Source: Desulfotomaculum sp.
GTDB taxonomy: Bacteria > Bacillota > Desulfotomaculia > Desulfotomaculales > Nap2-2B
Reading direction: 5' to 3'
Length of the DNA: 60,024 nt
Assembly: GCA_003485325.1 (NCBI GenBank)
Contig: DMZI01000070.1
Span: forward strand, 1-60,024
Shown here: positions 17,701 to 24,774 of the stretch, piece by piece
Numbering within the stretch: position 1 is the first letter of the stretch
Layout of the letters: every line of letters starts with the position of its first letter
The notes under the pieces: model-generated
What the model saw: only the letters and a program-made list of their open reading frames with translations
Told to the model about the DNA's origin: nothing
The model's database searches: none
Translations under genes and position numbers: made by a program

Positions 17701-18232
17701 CCCGGCTGCTGAACTGACCCCTTCCCTCAACTAAATCGACATATTCGTAGCCAAAGCCCAGAAGCCTCAGTTTGAGTTCCCTCAGATCAACCTTTTCCCC
17801 GACCTTTACGCAAGTTTTAGTGCTCAAAAAGACATCCGGCGGGGATAACCTTCTAAGCAGGGCTTCGATTGGAGAAACAACTATCAGGCTTTTCCCCTTT
17901 CCCAACGCTTCCAGAACCTCCAGCCTCCGGGAGGGCGCTTCCTGGTCGTGGGCCAGAACCTGAAAGGGCAGCAGCTGCCAGGTAGGAAAATAACAAATCC
18001 GGGTATCTGGCAAAAAAACGCCTAGTTCATCAACCAGAGCAATCGCTTCGGCATCTCCAGGCGTCACAACCAGCACCGGAACCTCCTGCTGGCGGGAAAC
18101 TCCCCCGATCAAAAAACTGCGCTGGGAACCTGACAAGCCGATAACTGTCTGACTTTTAAGCTGCTTATCCAGACCCATACTTAAACTTTTAAATTGATTC
18201 GTTTGAATTAAAGGATTGAATAATCCCTGCAT
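14723..18232 (-). CDS. mfd: Transcription-repair coupling factor Mfd
   Basis: 1169 residues. It displaces RNA polymerase stalled at lesions and recruits UvrA. Visible in order: the UvrB-homology module (about 1-300), the CarD-like polymerase-interaction domain (VGDFVVHQNHGIGRYQGIVS, about 500), RecG-like helicase motors with Walker A GDVGYGKTEVAL and the VVVDEEQRFG box, TATPIPRT, the QLRGRVGRS motif VI, and the TRCF carboxy-terminal domain. Length is standard. ATG at 18232 behind AAAGG. The pth gene usually upstream of mfd is absent; an orphan terminator lies just ahead. Confidence 0.98.
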   Translation of the reverse strand: MQGLFNPLIQTNQFKSLSMGLDKQLKSQTVIGLSGSQRSFLIGGVSRQQEVPVLVVTPGDAEAIALVDELGVFLPDTRICYFPTWQLLPFQVLAHDQEAPSRRLEVLEALGKGKSLIVVSPIEALLRRLSPPDVFLSTKTCVKVGEKVDLRELKLRLLGFGYEYVDLVEGRGQFSSRGGIIDIFPLNFKRPFRIEFFDEEVDSIRIFNEESQRSEENVHEITFFAARELVSNEEIRAAALKRIEADYHNQLKKIKRAGAGEAGDNLVEFTETVIQQLQEGYYSLGWEQLLPYFYPRPVTLFDYLPEDCPVFMDDPVRIKEIVESIGREREQIYTELMIDGKVLPMQSGGYVDWQYVEESLSRFRVIYLSLLQRQAQEVISQNILSFTAKSRRAFHGHLETLFEEIKYFIKMGYIIVLVIGGKKRALHLQESLIDAGISSFTTENLNQELKPGQVVITLGALNEGFEFVSGNLVVITESEIFSRPVKNQRERRRQSKHTQTFADLKVGDFVVHQNHGIGRYQGIVSLEIESVQKEYLLVQYAGEDRLYVPTDQVGLVRKYFGAEAEVPRLSRLGGSEWSRVKGRVKEAVREMAGELLALYAARQKLPGYAFNPDTIWQREFEASFPYEETPDQLRTVEEVKADMEKVRPMDRLLCGDVGYGKTEVALRAAFKAVTEGKQVAVLVPTTILAQQHYNTFTDRFNGFPVSVEMLSRFRSAQEQRQVISDLGAGKVDIVVGTHRLVQEDIVFKDLGLVVVDEEQRFGVAHKEKLKKIKENVDVLTLTATPIPRTLHMSMVGVRDTSLIQTPPENRFPVQTYVLEEDAVLIREAIRREMGRKGQVYFVHNRIVDLDSIAYWLQGLVPEARITIAHGQMREDELEQVMFDFVNYEYDVLVCTTIIENGMDISNVNTLIVKDAQNLGLAQLYQLRGRVGRSNKLAYAYFTFPRNRIISEVAEKRLAAIREFTEFGSGYKIAMKDLEIRGAGNLLGPEQHGHITAVGFDLYCRLLEEAVREAKGETIQRAVDTSVEMPVEAYIPSSYVPDPDQKIDLYRRLASFRREDEILDLEEELVDRYGDQPEPVRNLLMITRSKALASQAGVKNLTGHAGGYRMQFHSQHSLSGEKLVAIVRHYQNQVKFNNSDEFEIRLKTRISPLEPVSYLAFIEDFLRRLL

Positions 18233-18259
18233 TTAATTACCTTTCAGTCTAAAAAGCAT

Positions 18260-18298
18260 TACAAAAAGAGCTTTAGCAGGCTTATACGCTAAAGCCCT
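18260..18298 (-). terminator. Intrinsic terminator just upstream of mfd
   Basis: On the minus strand GGGCTTTAGC and GCTAAAGCTC arms around a 10-base loop, followed by TTTTTGT. It ends about 28 bases before the mfd start codon. No minus-strand gene precedes it in the 400-base divergent gap, so it terminates an unseen transcript or acts as an attenuator in the mfd leader. Confidence 0.75.
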
Positions 18299-18636
18299 CA
18301 CCAATTAACTGCGTTGGTTAAACAAAACATCCGGCATATAAAAGCCTGCAGTTTTCCCGGTAAGAAATGTATATGCCAGTATAGTTCTAAAAAGAAATAC
18401 GCGATAAAACTTAGGATAAAAAAGTATTTATCCCTTACATATATCATTCATTATTTTACCGGCAAGATAAAAAAATGACCTGAATCTTAACCAATTTTAA
18501 CTTGCGTCTTACCTGCAGTCAAGTCAAACGCCCTGCAATTACCTGTTTATGGTATCCTCCCATAATACCAGGCTGTTTTTATATATTATCGGTAAAATCT
18601 CCCTGCTTTATACCGTGCTGCGCCTTACAGGTTTGT
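18299..18636. other. Divergent intergenic region between mfd and purC
   Basis: A/T-rich non-coding stretch. It holds a plus-strand hairpin near 18541-18575 (TGGTAT with ATACCA arms, then GGCTGTTTTT), which could be a weak terminator or attenuator. No gene, tRNA or known riboswitch is recognised. Any minus-strand transcript ending at 18260 would start here. Confidence 0.5.
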
Positions 18637-18665
18637 TTGACTTAAATAAGCGCTTCTGATACCAT
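18637..18665 (+). promoter_or_regulatory. Sigma-A promoter for purC
   Basis: TTGACT (18637-18642) and TACCAT (18660-18665) are separated by 17 bases, 35 bases before the purC start. Confidence 0.6.
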
Positions 18666-18699
18666 CATTTAATATATCTTTTTAAATGAGGTGTAAGTT

Positions 18700-19722
18700 T
18701 TGGGCAGTGTAAAGGACCTTACAGTTTGTACGCCGGCTGTTAAAGACAGTAGTGGAATTGGTATTTTTTTATTTTCAGACCGGTATTCTGTTTTTGACTG
18801 GGGGGAAATGCCGGATCAGATCGAAAACAAAGGCGCTTCCCTTTGCCTTGTAAGCGCATATTTTTTTGAACGGCTTCAGGAAAAAGGAATTAAAACACAC
18901 TATCTTGGGATTATTGAAAATGGAGAGGCAAAAAGGCTGTCTGAACTATCCGGCCCATCTAATTCCATGAAAGTAAGCCTGCTCAGGGTAATCGAGCCGG
19001 CTTTAAAAAATAACGAATATGATTATTCGGCTTACCGTCTGGAAGGAGCTAATTTTCTTATTCCCCTGGAAATAATCTACCGGCGTTCGTTGCCGGAAGG
19101 CTCAAGCGTATTTAAAAGACTGAAAGAAGGCAGCTTAAAACCTGAAGACCTCGGGTTTAAAGACATGCCCATGCCTGGCATGGTTCTCGAAAAACCTTTT
19201 CTTGACGTTTCGACCAAACTTGAGGTAAGCGACCGCTATCTTGACTGGAACATGGCGATGAAAATTGCCGGGCTGGATAATCAAGAAATTGAAGATATTA
19301 AGAGAATAACCGTTTACGTAAGTGAAATGATCACACAGGAAGCAGGCAGGCTGGGACTGAATAATGAAGACGGAAAAATCGAAATCGGATTTGATGAAAA
19401 TAGAAAATTAACTATTGTCGACGTAATGGGCACACTGGACGAATGCCGTTTTACTTTTCAGGGAGTTCCTGTCAGTAAAGAAATAGCAAGAATTTATTAC
19501 AGAAATACAGACTGGTACCGCGGTGTTGAGGAAGCCAAGAAAAGAAATAAAATAACATGGAAAGATGATTTTCAAGTAATGCCCCCAAAACTTCCGGCAA
19601 GGCTGAAAGAACTCATCGGGCTGCTTTACTGCGCCTGCGCCAACGAAATAACGGGCAGGGAATGGTTTGCAAACGTTCCTCCCTTAAAGGAAATCGTCCG
19701 CGAAGCAAGCGAGTTTATTTAA
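18700..19722 (+). CDS. purC: SAICAR synthetase PurC, long variant
   Basis: 340 residues. It condenses CAIR with aspartate using ATP in purine synthesis. The substrate-binding start FSDRYSVFDWGEMPDQIENK corresponds to the SDRISAFD-type motif; SSVFKRLKEG and the IEIGFDENRKLTIVDVMGTL segment are the other signatures. It is about 100 residues longer than the common bacterial form. It stands alone, not in a pur operon. The TTG start at 18700 is preceded by GAGGTG at good spacing. Confidence 0.85.
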   Translation: MGSVKDLTVCTPAVKDSSGIGIFLFSDRYSVFDWGEMPDQIENKGASLCLVSAYFFERLQEKGIKTHYLGIIENGEAKRLSELSGPSNSMKVSLLRVIEPALKNNEYDYSAYRLEGANFLIPLEIIYRRSLPEGSSVFKRLKEGSLKPEDLGFKDMPMPGMVLEKPFLDVSTKLEVSDRYLDWNMAMKIAGLDNQEIEDIKRITVYVSEMITQEAGRLGLNNEDGKIEIGFDENRKLTIVDVMGTLDECRFTFQGVPVSKEIARIYYRNTDWYRGVEEAKKRNKITWKDDFQVMPPKLPARLKELIGLLYCACANEITGREWFANVPPLKEIVREASEFI

Positions 19723-19806
19723 GAAAAATATTATCCGGACAGGCACGCTTTTGAAGCCATCTCCATATTATTAAATACATTTTAATATTTTATGGGAGGT
19801 GGCATA

Positions 19807-20514
19807 GTGCTACCAGGCTTATGGACCTTGGCAGTTTTGTCGTTAGTAAATGGTCTTTTGCTGCTGGTATCGTACATTGCAAATAATACTTTTCCCCAGC
19901 CTCTTTCCGAAGAGGAGGAAAAGAAATGCCTGGATCAACTTACCAAAGGAAGCGAGGAGGCAAGAAACAAACTCACTGAACATAACTTAAGGCTTGTAGC
20001 CCACATCGTAAAAAAATACGACAATACCGGTGAGGACTTATATGATCTAATCTCGATTGGGACAATAGGATTGATTAAGGCAATCAATACGTTCAACCCG
20101 TTAAAGGGAACCCGCCTGGCAACCTATGCGGCGCGTTGCATTGACAATGAAATATTAATGCACTTAAGATTCATCAAAAAAACGCGCTCGGAAGTTTCAC
20201 TTTATGATCCTATAGGGCTGGATAAAGAAGGTAATGAAATTACTTTAATCGATGTACTGGGTACCCACTCGGAAATCGTTGCTGAAACAGTGGAAAACCT
20301 TTTCGAGAAAAAAAGGCTGATGGAAATAATATGCAAGCTAAATAAAAGGGAAAAAAATGTGCTGGAACTTCGCTTCGGCCTGGGAAGCGGCAGGCATGAC
20401 ACACAGCGCGAGATAGCCAAGAAACTTGGAATATCGAGATCCTATGTATCCCGAATTGAAAAACGTGCGCTGAGCAAGTTGACAAAGGAATTTAACGCCG
20501 AGGGCTGCCAGTAA
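19807..20514 (+). CDS. sigK: RNA polymerase sporulation sigma factor pro-sigma-K
   Basis: About 235 residues. It directs late mother-cell gene expression (coat and cortex). The amino-terminal hydrophobic pro-sequence (to about LLLLVSYIANN) is the part removed by SpoIVFB before activation. Region 2 follows (HNLRLVAHIVKKYDNTGEDL, YDLISIGTIGLIKAINTF), then region 4 with RSYVSRIEKRALSKL. The GTG at 19807 is placed correctly behind GGGAGGTG; an ATG at 19792 lies upstream of that ribosome site. The gene is uninterrupted, with no skin element. It lies downstream of purC but 84 bases away. Confidence 0.95.
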   Translation: MLPGLWTLAVLSLVNGLLLLVSYIANNTFPQPLSEEEEKKCLDQLTKGSEEARNKLTEHNLRLVAHIVKKYDNTGEDLYDLISIGTIGLIKAINTFNPLKGTRLATYAARCIDNEILMHLRFIKKTRSEVSLYDPIGLDKEGNEITLIDVLGTHSEIVAETVENLFEKKRLMEIICKLNKREKNVLELRFGLGSGRHDTQREIAKKLGISRSYVSRIEKRALSKLTKEFNAEGCQ

Positions 20515-20543
20515 GGCAGCTCTTTTAATTTATAATTCAAAAG

Positions 20544-20684
20544 TTGGCGCCATCTGCAAAAAGCGGGGCCAGATCATATTCAGCCGCAGCAATACTGACC
20601 CGGTCTGGGTTGAAGGACATATTCCCGTTAAGCGGTGGAACAAAGTCCTGGGCTACCAAATCAAAAAAGCAGCCCTTTGATTAA
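20544..20684 (+). pseudogene. Rhodanese-domain carboxy-terminal remnant
   Basis: A 46-codon frame with the pattern SGARSYSAAAILTRSGLKDI followed by FPLSGGTKSW, which is the end of a rhodanese domain (active-site loop to the last helix). A stop lies 18 bases upstream, the catalytic cysteine position is not preserved, and the rest of the domain is missing. It resembles the carboxy-terminal rhodanese module of CoA-disulfide reductases. It sits between convergent sigK and the sugar-transferase gene. Confidence 0.5.
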
Positions 20685-20703
20685 GCCGCTGCTAGCAGTA
20701 AGC

Positions 20704-22077
20704 CTATTTAAGAAACCTGAGAACTGGTCTTCTTTTTGCTTTTTTGCGGCTTAAGCCGTTCGCCGCCTCACCGCTGATGGCTACGGGGATAGTCTGCAGA
20801 ATAATCTTCAAATCCAGTATGGGAGAATAGTGACGTATATAGTAAAGGTCAAACCTTAATTTATCTTCGGCTGAAGTTGTATACTTTCCAAAAACCTGGG
20901 CCATTCCTGTGAGGCCGGGTTTTACAAGATAACGGTAACGGTAATCCGGCAATTCGTTGACAAATTGTTCAACGAAGAAGGATCTTTCCGGCCTTGGTCC
21001 CACGATGCTCATATTTCCCTTAATAACATTAAATAATTGGGGCAGTTCATCCAGGCGGGTAGCCCTTAAAAATTTACCCGCGCGGGTTGTCCGGGGATCA
21101 TTTTCAGCCGACAAAACCGGGCCGGTATGTTTCTCGGCATTGTGAACCATAGTGCGGAACTTGTACAGCAAAAATGGTTTCCCTTTCAACCCTACCCGCT
21201 CCTGTATATAAAACACCGGCCCAGGGGAACTCACTGCAACAACAACGGCACAGGCAGCCAAAACCGGCGCCATGAAAAGAAGGCATAATAACGCGAAAAA
21301 TAAATCGGTCCCTCTTTTTGCCGCCCTCTGCAAGACTGATAACCGGATGTCCCGGACCTCGACAACGGGCAGGTCATTAAGCTGAAGCATACTGCTGTGG
21401 CTCAACATTATATCATACAGATCGGGTACCAGATAAGCTTCACGGCGCGCTTCCAGGCAGTCTGTCAGAACTTTCGCCTTCTTCTCCCGGGGAAGCGAGG
21501 GTGAAAGCAAGACTGCATCAGCCTTTTTTAACAAACCGGGAAGCTGATCAAGATCCTCCGGTGTAATTACCTGCTGAACGCTGAACCAGGACCCCGGAGG
21601 GCAGACCAACTTTTCAAGAACTCCCGGAACTTCCAGGTCGCGTCCGATAACCAGCAGTTCCTGCCGCCCGTATAACCAGCGTTCGAAATACCAGAAGAAG
21701 TACCTCCAGACGCAGATCAGCTGCACCTGGATAAACATGGCCAGGACCAATACACTGCGTGGAAAGGCAAAACCACGAAACCAAAAAGTAAGCGCCATGG
21801 TTACAACCATAACACCTGCGATACCAGTAACAACGCCCCCGGTGATGGATGAAGGTCCGTTTCGCCGCCCCTGGTAAAGGCCCAGTCCGCCGAACAGAAC
21901 AAGGGTGGCCGTACCAACCCATGGAATAACCCTGGTAAACGGCTGCCAGTTAAACACCGGCACTTCAACCGGGAAACGAACGGCAAAAGCAAGAAAATAC
22001 CCGAGGAAAACCAGCATCAAATCTCCGGCAGCCAGCAGATAAGGCAGAAAAGGTTTTAGTATTCGCAACCGCTGCAT
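20704..22077 (-). CDS. Polyprenyl glycosylphosphotransferase (WbaP/exopolysaccharide initiation)
   Basis: About 457 residues. It transfers a sugar phosphate to undecaprenyl phosphate, the first step of polysaccharide assembly. Four to five amino-terminal membrane helices (about 10-125) precede a degenerate nucleotide-binding-like domain, then a re-entrant helix and the bacterial sugar-transferase catalytic domain (KRGTDLFFALLCLLFMAPVL, YKFRTM, RATRLDELPQLFNVIKGNMS, VGPRPER). The start is the ATG at 22077; a TTG at 22089 is also possible, and neither has a strong ribosome site. It is the last gene of the polysaccharide cluster, separated from it by repeat copy B. Confidence 0.92.
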   Translation of the reverse strand: MQRLRILKPFLPYLLAAGDLMLVFLGYFLAFAVRFPVEVPVFNWQPFTRVIPWVGTATLVLFGGLGLYQGRRNGPSSITGGVVTGIAGVMVVTMALTFWFRGFAFPRSVLVLAMFIQVQLICVWRYFFWYFERWLYGRQELLVIGRDLEVPGVLEKLVCPPGSWFSVQQVITPEDLDQLPGLLKKADAVLLSPSLPREKKAKVLTDCLEARREAYLVPDLYDIMLSHSSMLQLNDLPVVEVRDIRLSVLQRAAKRGTDLFFALLCLLFMAPVLAACAVVVAVSSPGPVFYIQERVGLKGKPFLLYKFRTMVHNAEKHTGPVLSAENDPRTTRAGKFLRATRLDELPQLFNVIKGNMSIVGPRPERSFFVEQFVNELPDYRYRYLVKPGLTGMAQVFGKYTTSAEDKLRFDLYYIRHYSPILDLKIILQTIPVAISGEAANGLSRKKAKRRPVLRFLK

Positions 22078-22142
22078 CTTAACACCCAAAGTTATTCATA
22101 AATTCCTCAGGCAGAAATACATTTATAGTTTCTCTATCCTAT

Positions 22143-22314
22143 CCTGAAAATTAACATGCATTAGGGAGGTCAACTGCTAAGCGTGCTCATGTTCGCCTCT
22201 TATACTTGTACGAACTCGTTCATTGAATAAAATCGCACTTAAAGCATTGACCTCCCTTTATTGATGAATTTTCATCCTTTAAGCCGGCGTTGCTTTAAGC
22301 GGCAAGGATGTCTA
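22143..22314 (-). repeat. Interspersed structured repeat, copy B (172 bp)
   Basis: It starts CCTGAAAATTA and ends GGATGTCTA like the other copies. The main stem is perfect here: AGGGAGGTCAA pairs with TTGACCTCCCT over 11 bp and continues imperfectly to GCAC/GTGC. The central loop is short. The right end lies 8 bases after the stop codon of the DUF1285-like gene; the left end is 66 bases before the sugar-transferase start. Confidence 0.9.
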
Positions 22315-22322
22315 CTCTTGCT

Positions 22323-22763
22323 TTATTTCTCAGCAAGGTCCTTTTTTCTAATGATCGGCCATGTCTTCTGCCCGCAGATTACTTTTTCGGGATCGTCAGC
22401 TTCTTCAAAGTAATTCGTCAGGGACCACCATGCCGATCTGGAAAGGCGCGTGTCATCAGGCCATTTCAGTGTGATATAAGGCACATCTCCAACCAGATTT
22501 ACCGGTCCGTCCGGAAGTTCAATATCCCTTCCATCGGCTAATAAAACTCTTAATGTCCCGTCCTCCGGAACAACCTCAGCTGCAACAAAAGGCGTTTCTT
22601 CAACCTCTACCGGCATAGATTCATTGCCCAGGCAGACCAGAAAACCGCCATTTTCATCTTTTTGCAGGTTCTCCGCGAAAAGCATTGATATTTTGCGGTG
22701 TATTATAGGATTATAGTCAGCATACCAGGTTCCTTCCTTATCAATGCGCAGTATGGACACCAT
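22323..22763 (-). CDS. DUF1285-like protein
   Basis: 146 residues. Residues 5-70 (ILRIDKEGTWYADYNPIIHR and VEVEETPFVAAEVV) follow the DUF1285 pattern of a small beta-rich domain. Family function is unknown. No signal peptide or membrane segment, so it is probably cytoplasmic. It lies 20 bases after the GT4 gene in the polysaccharide cluster and is followed directly by repeat copy B. The gene may belong to the cluster only by position. Confidence 0.65.
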   Translation of the reverse strand: MVSILRIDKEGTWYADYNPIIHRKISMLFAENLQKDENGGFLVCLGNESMPVEVEETPFVAAEVVPEDGTLRVLLADGRDIELPDGPVNLVGDVPYITLKWPDDTRLSRSAWWSLTNYFEEADDPEKVICGQKTWPIIRKKDLAEK

Positions 22764-22783
22764 TCTACCACCCGGTCCTTTAT

Positions 22784-23911
22784 TTAAGAATTGTATAGCA
22801 GTTCGTAATCCCGCACCATACGGGGAATCGCAAAATCTTTTTCGGCCTTATGGTACCCCGAAATGCCCATTTGTTTGCGCAGTTCAGGGTCTTTCAATAA
22901 CCCGATCAGATTCTTTAAAGCCCTACTTTTATCTCCGGGATCAACTAAAAACCCCGTTTCTCCGTCTGCAACCAGTTCAGGAATACCTCCGGTACTATTA
23001 GCTAAAACCGGCAGTTTGTTCAACATAGCCTCGATTATAGTCAGCGGCAGCCCTTCCCAAAGCGAAAAAAGGCAGAATACATCAAAATCTCCCATCAATG
23101 AGGCGGCGTTTTCCCTGCTTCCCAAAAGAAAAATACGTTTCTGCAGACGCTGTATATTTATGTATTTTTCGCACCGCTTCTTTAAAGGCCCGTCTCCGAT
23201 CATGACAAAATATATATTTGAGCTGATATCAACAGATAACAGATCCGACGCCAATTCCAGAAAATAAAGGGGGTTTTTTTGTGGGCTCAACCTGCAAACA
23301 GTCCCTACCAAAAGATCATCGATGCCCAAGCCCAGTTCAGCCCTCAAGAAACCCGGCTTCAAAATGCCGGCGCGGGGCACTCCATTATAAATAACAGTCA
23401 GCTTGGAAGGCGCTATATGTTTCTTTATGCCCCAATTAAAATCCGCCTTTGACACACAGACCACATTTGTGCTTATAATTGCGGCTGCCCTTTCCGCTGC
23501 CATATAAAAAATTTGCCTCAGCCTGCCTTGTTCCGGGGTAATTCCCCAACCGTGAACAGTAAAAAATATTTTCTTTGTTCCAGCCAGAAAAGCCGCCGCC
23601 CTGCCTAGTATTCCCGCCTTCGAACTGTGGCAGTGGACTATATCAAAACCCTCCCCGGCCATCAACCGGTTAAGTTTCCAGAGAGCGCACAGATCATTAA
23701 CTAAAGAGACGCTGCGGCGTAGTTGAGGAAGCTCGACAATTTTTACTGTATCAAGCTCTTTTAACCATTGAATCAATTCCCCGCCCGGACTGCAAGCTAC
23801 AGTAATTTCAAAATTATCCTGAGCAAGCCCGCGGACCAGATAAAAAAGTATTTTTTGCGCTCCGCCAAGCTCTGAAAGGGTAATTACCTGAAGTATTCTG
23901 ATCTTTTCCAA
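22784..23911 (-). CDS. Glycosyltransferase family 4
   Basis: About 375 residues, GT-B fold retaining transferase. The amino-terminal acceptor domain has the glycine-rich loop TLSELGGAQKILFYLVRGL; the donor-binding domain has GTVCRLSPQKNP, the FCLFSLWEGLPLTIIEAMLN motif with the conserved E-x7-E spacing, and GGIPELVADGETGFLV. The start is set at the TTG at 23911, 8 bases after GGAGG; the frame runs 14 codons further up without a ribosome site. Adds a sugar to the lipid-linked glycan on the cytoplasmic side. Confidence 0.92.
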   Translation of the reverse strand: MEKIRILQVITLSELGGAQKILFYLVRGLAQDNFEITVACSPGGELIQWLKELDTVKIVELPQLRRSVSLVNDLCALWKLNRLMAGEGFDIVHCHSSKAGILGRAAAFLAGTKKIFFTVHGWGITPEQGRLRQIFYMAAERAAAIISTNVVCVSKADFNWGIKKHIAPSKLTVIYNGVPRAGILKPGFLRAELGLGIDDLLVGTVCRLSPQKNPLYFLELASDLLSVDISSNIYFVMIGDGPLKKRCEKYINIQRLQKRIFLLGSRENAASLMGDFDVFCLFSLWEGLPLTIIEAMLNKLPVLANSTGGIPELVADGETGFLVDPGDKSRALKNLIGLLKDPELRKQMGISGYHKAEKDFAIPRMVRDYELLYNS

Positions 23912-23979
23912 AAGTCCAGGCCTCCAAGACTGCCAAATAACTCCTGCCCCCAAAGATGGAATACATTTAAAATCATCTG

Positions 23980-24753
23980 TCAGGAGCCGTACTTGATCAA
24001 CTGTTTAAGGGCAGCCAGGCTGACCCTGGGCAATGCAGGAAGTTCACTCACAGCAAGATTAAGTATATTTGATAAAGAATAACTTTTTCTGTGACGCAGG
24101 CGCAGAATACGTTTAAGTTCTTTTCTCAAGGCGTTTGACGATTGGAGCATGTTGCAGTCATGCTTACGGTAATTAAACAATAATTCCGGAACATGATAAC
24201 CGCGCCAGCCTGCTTCCGCCGCCGATAACCAAAAATCCCAATCCTCATATCCGGTTCTCATTTCTTCTGAAAAACCTCCGGCATCCAGCCAAATTTTTCT
24301 CCTAAACATAGCGGAAGAAGGAATGTAATTCTCTACCAGCAGATGTAAACACGAATAAGATACATTACTCCAGAGTTTATTTTTTTTGCCGAACACTTTC
24401 GTGCCTGTATATACGAAACCCACTTCCGGCCTGGAAAGCAAAACGTTCAGGCAGCTTGAACAATACGACGGTTCAATAATGTCATCCGCGTCAAGACAAA
24501 CAATAAATTCTGAAGAAGTTTTTTCGATACCTGAATTACGCGCCCCCGGAAGGCCCGTATTCGGATGCCTGTAAATCACAAGACCCCGTTTCCGCAGATG
24601 ATCAAGCACACGAATAGTGCCGCTTTCTGTAGAGCCGTCATCCAGGATTAGCATCTCAGTTTTGATGTCCTGATTCAGAACGGATTGAACCGCTTCCTCG
24701 ATGTACTTCCCGTAATTAAAGCAGGGAATTACAACAGCCACCCGGGTTTCCAA
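23980..24753 (-). CDS. Glycosyltransferase family 2
   Basis: 257 residues, GT-A fold inverting transferase. It opens with VAVVIPCFNYGKYIEEAVQS, has the metal/nucleotide DxD motif in VCLDADDIIEP, and GYEDWDFWLSAAEAGWRGYH as the acceptor-side motif. No membrane segment. Its amino terminus closely resembles that of the next gene upstream (24775-26856), suggesting duplication. Part of the polysaccharide operon. Confidence 0.92.
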   Translation of the reverse strand: METRVAVVIPCFNYGKYIEEAVQSVLNQDIKTEMLILDDGSTESGTIRVLDHLRKRGLVIYRHPNTGLPGARNSGIEKTSSEFIVCLDADDIIEPSYCSSCLNVLLSRPEVGFVYTGTKVFGKKNKLWSNVSYSCLHLLVENYIPSSAMFRRKIWLDAGGFSEEMRTGYEDWDFWLSAAEAGWRGYHVPELLFNYRKHDCNMLQSSNALRKELKRILRLRHRKSYSLSNILNLAVSELPALPRVSLAALKQLIKYGS

Positions 24754-24774
24754 ATTTCCTCCCCTTAAAAAAAA

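Noticed and set aside
19792..19806. ATG at 19792 as the sigK start
   Set aside because: The ribosome site GGGAGGTG lies inside the first codons; GTG at 19807 is correctly spaced and matches the family amino terminus.
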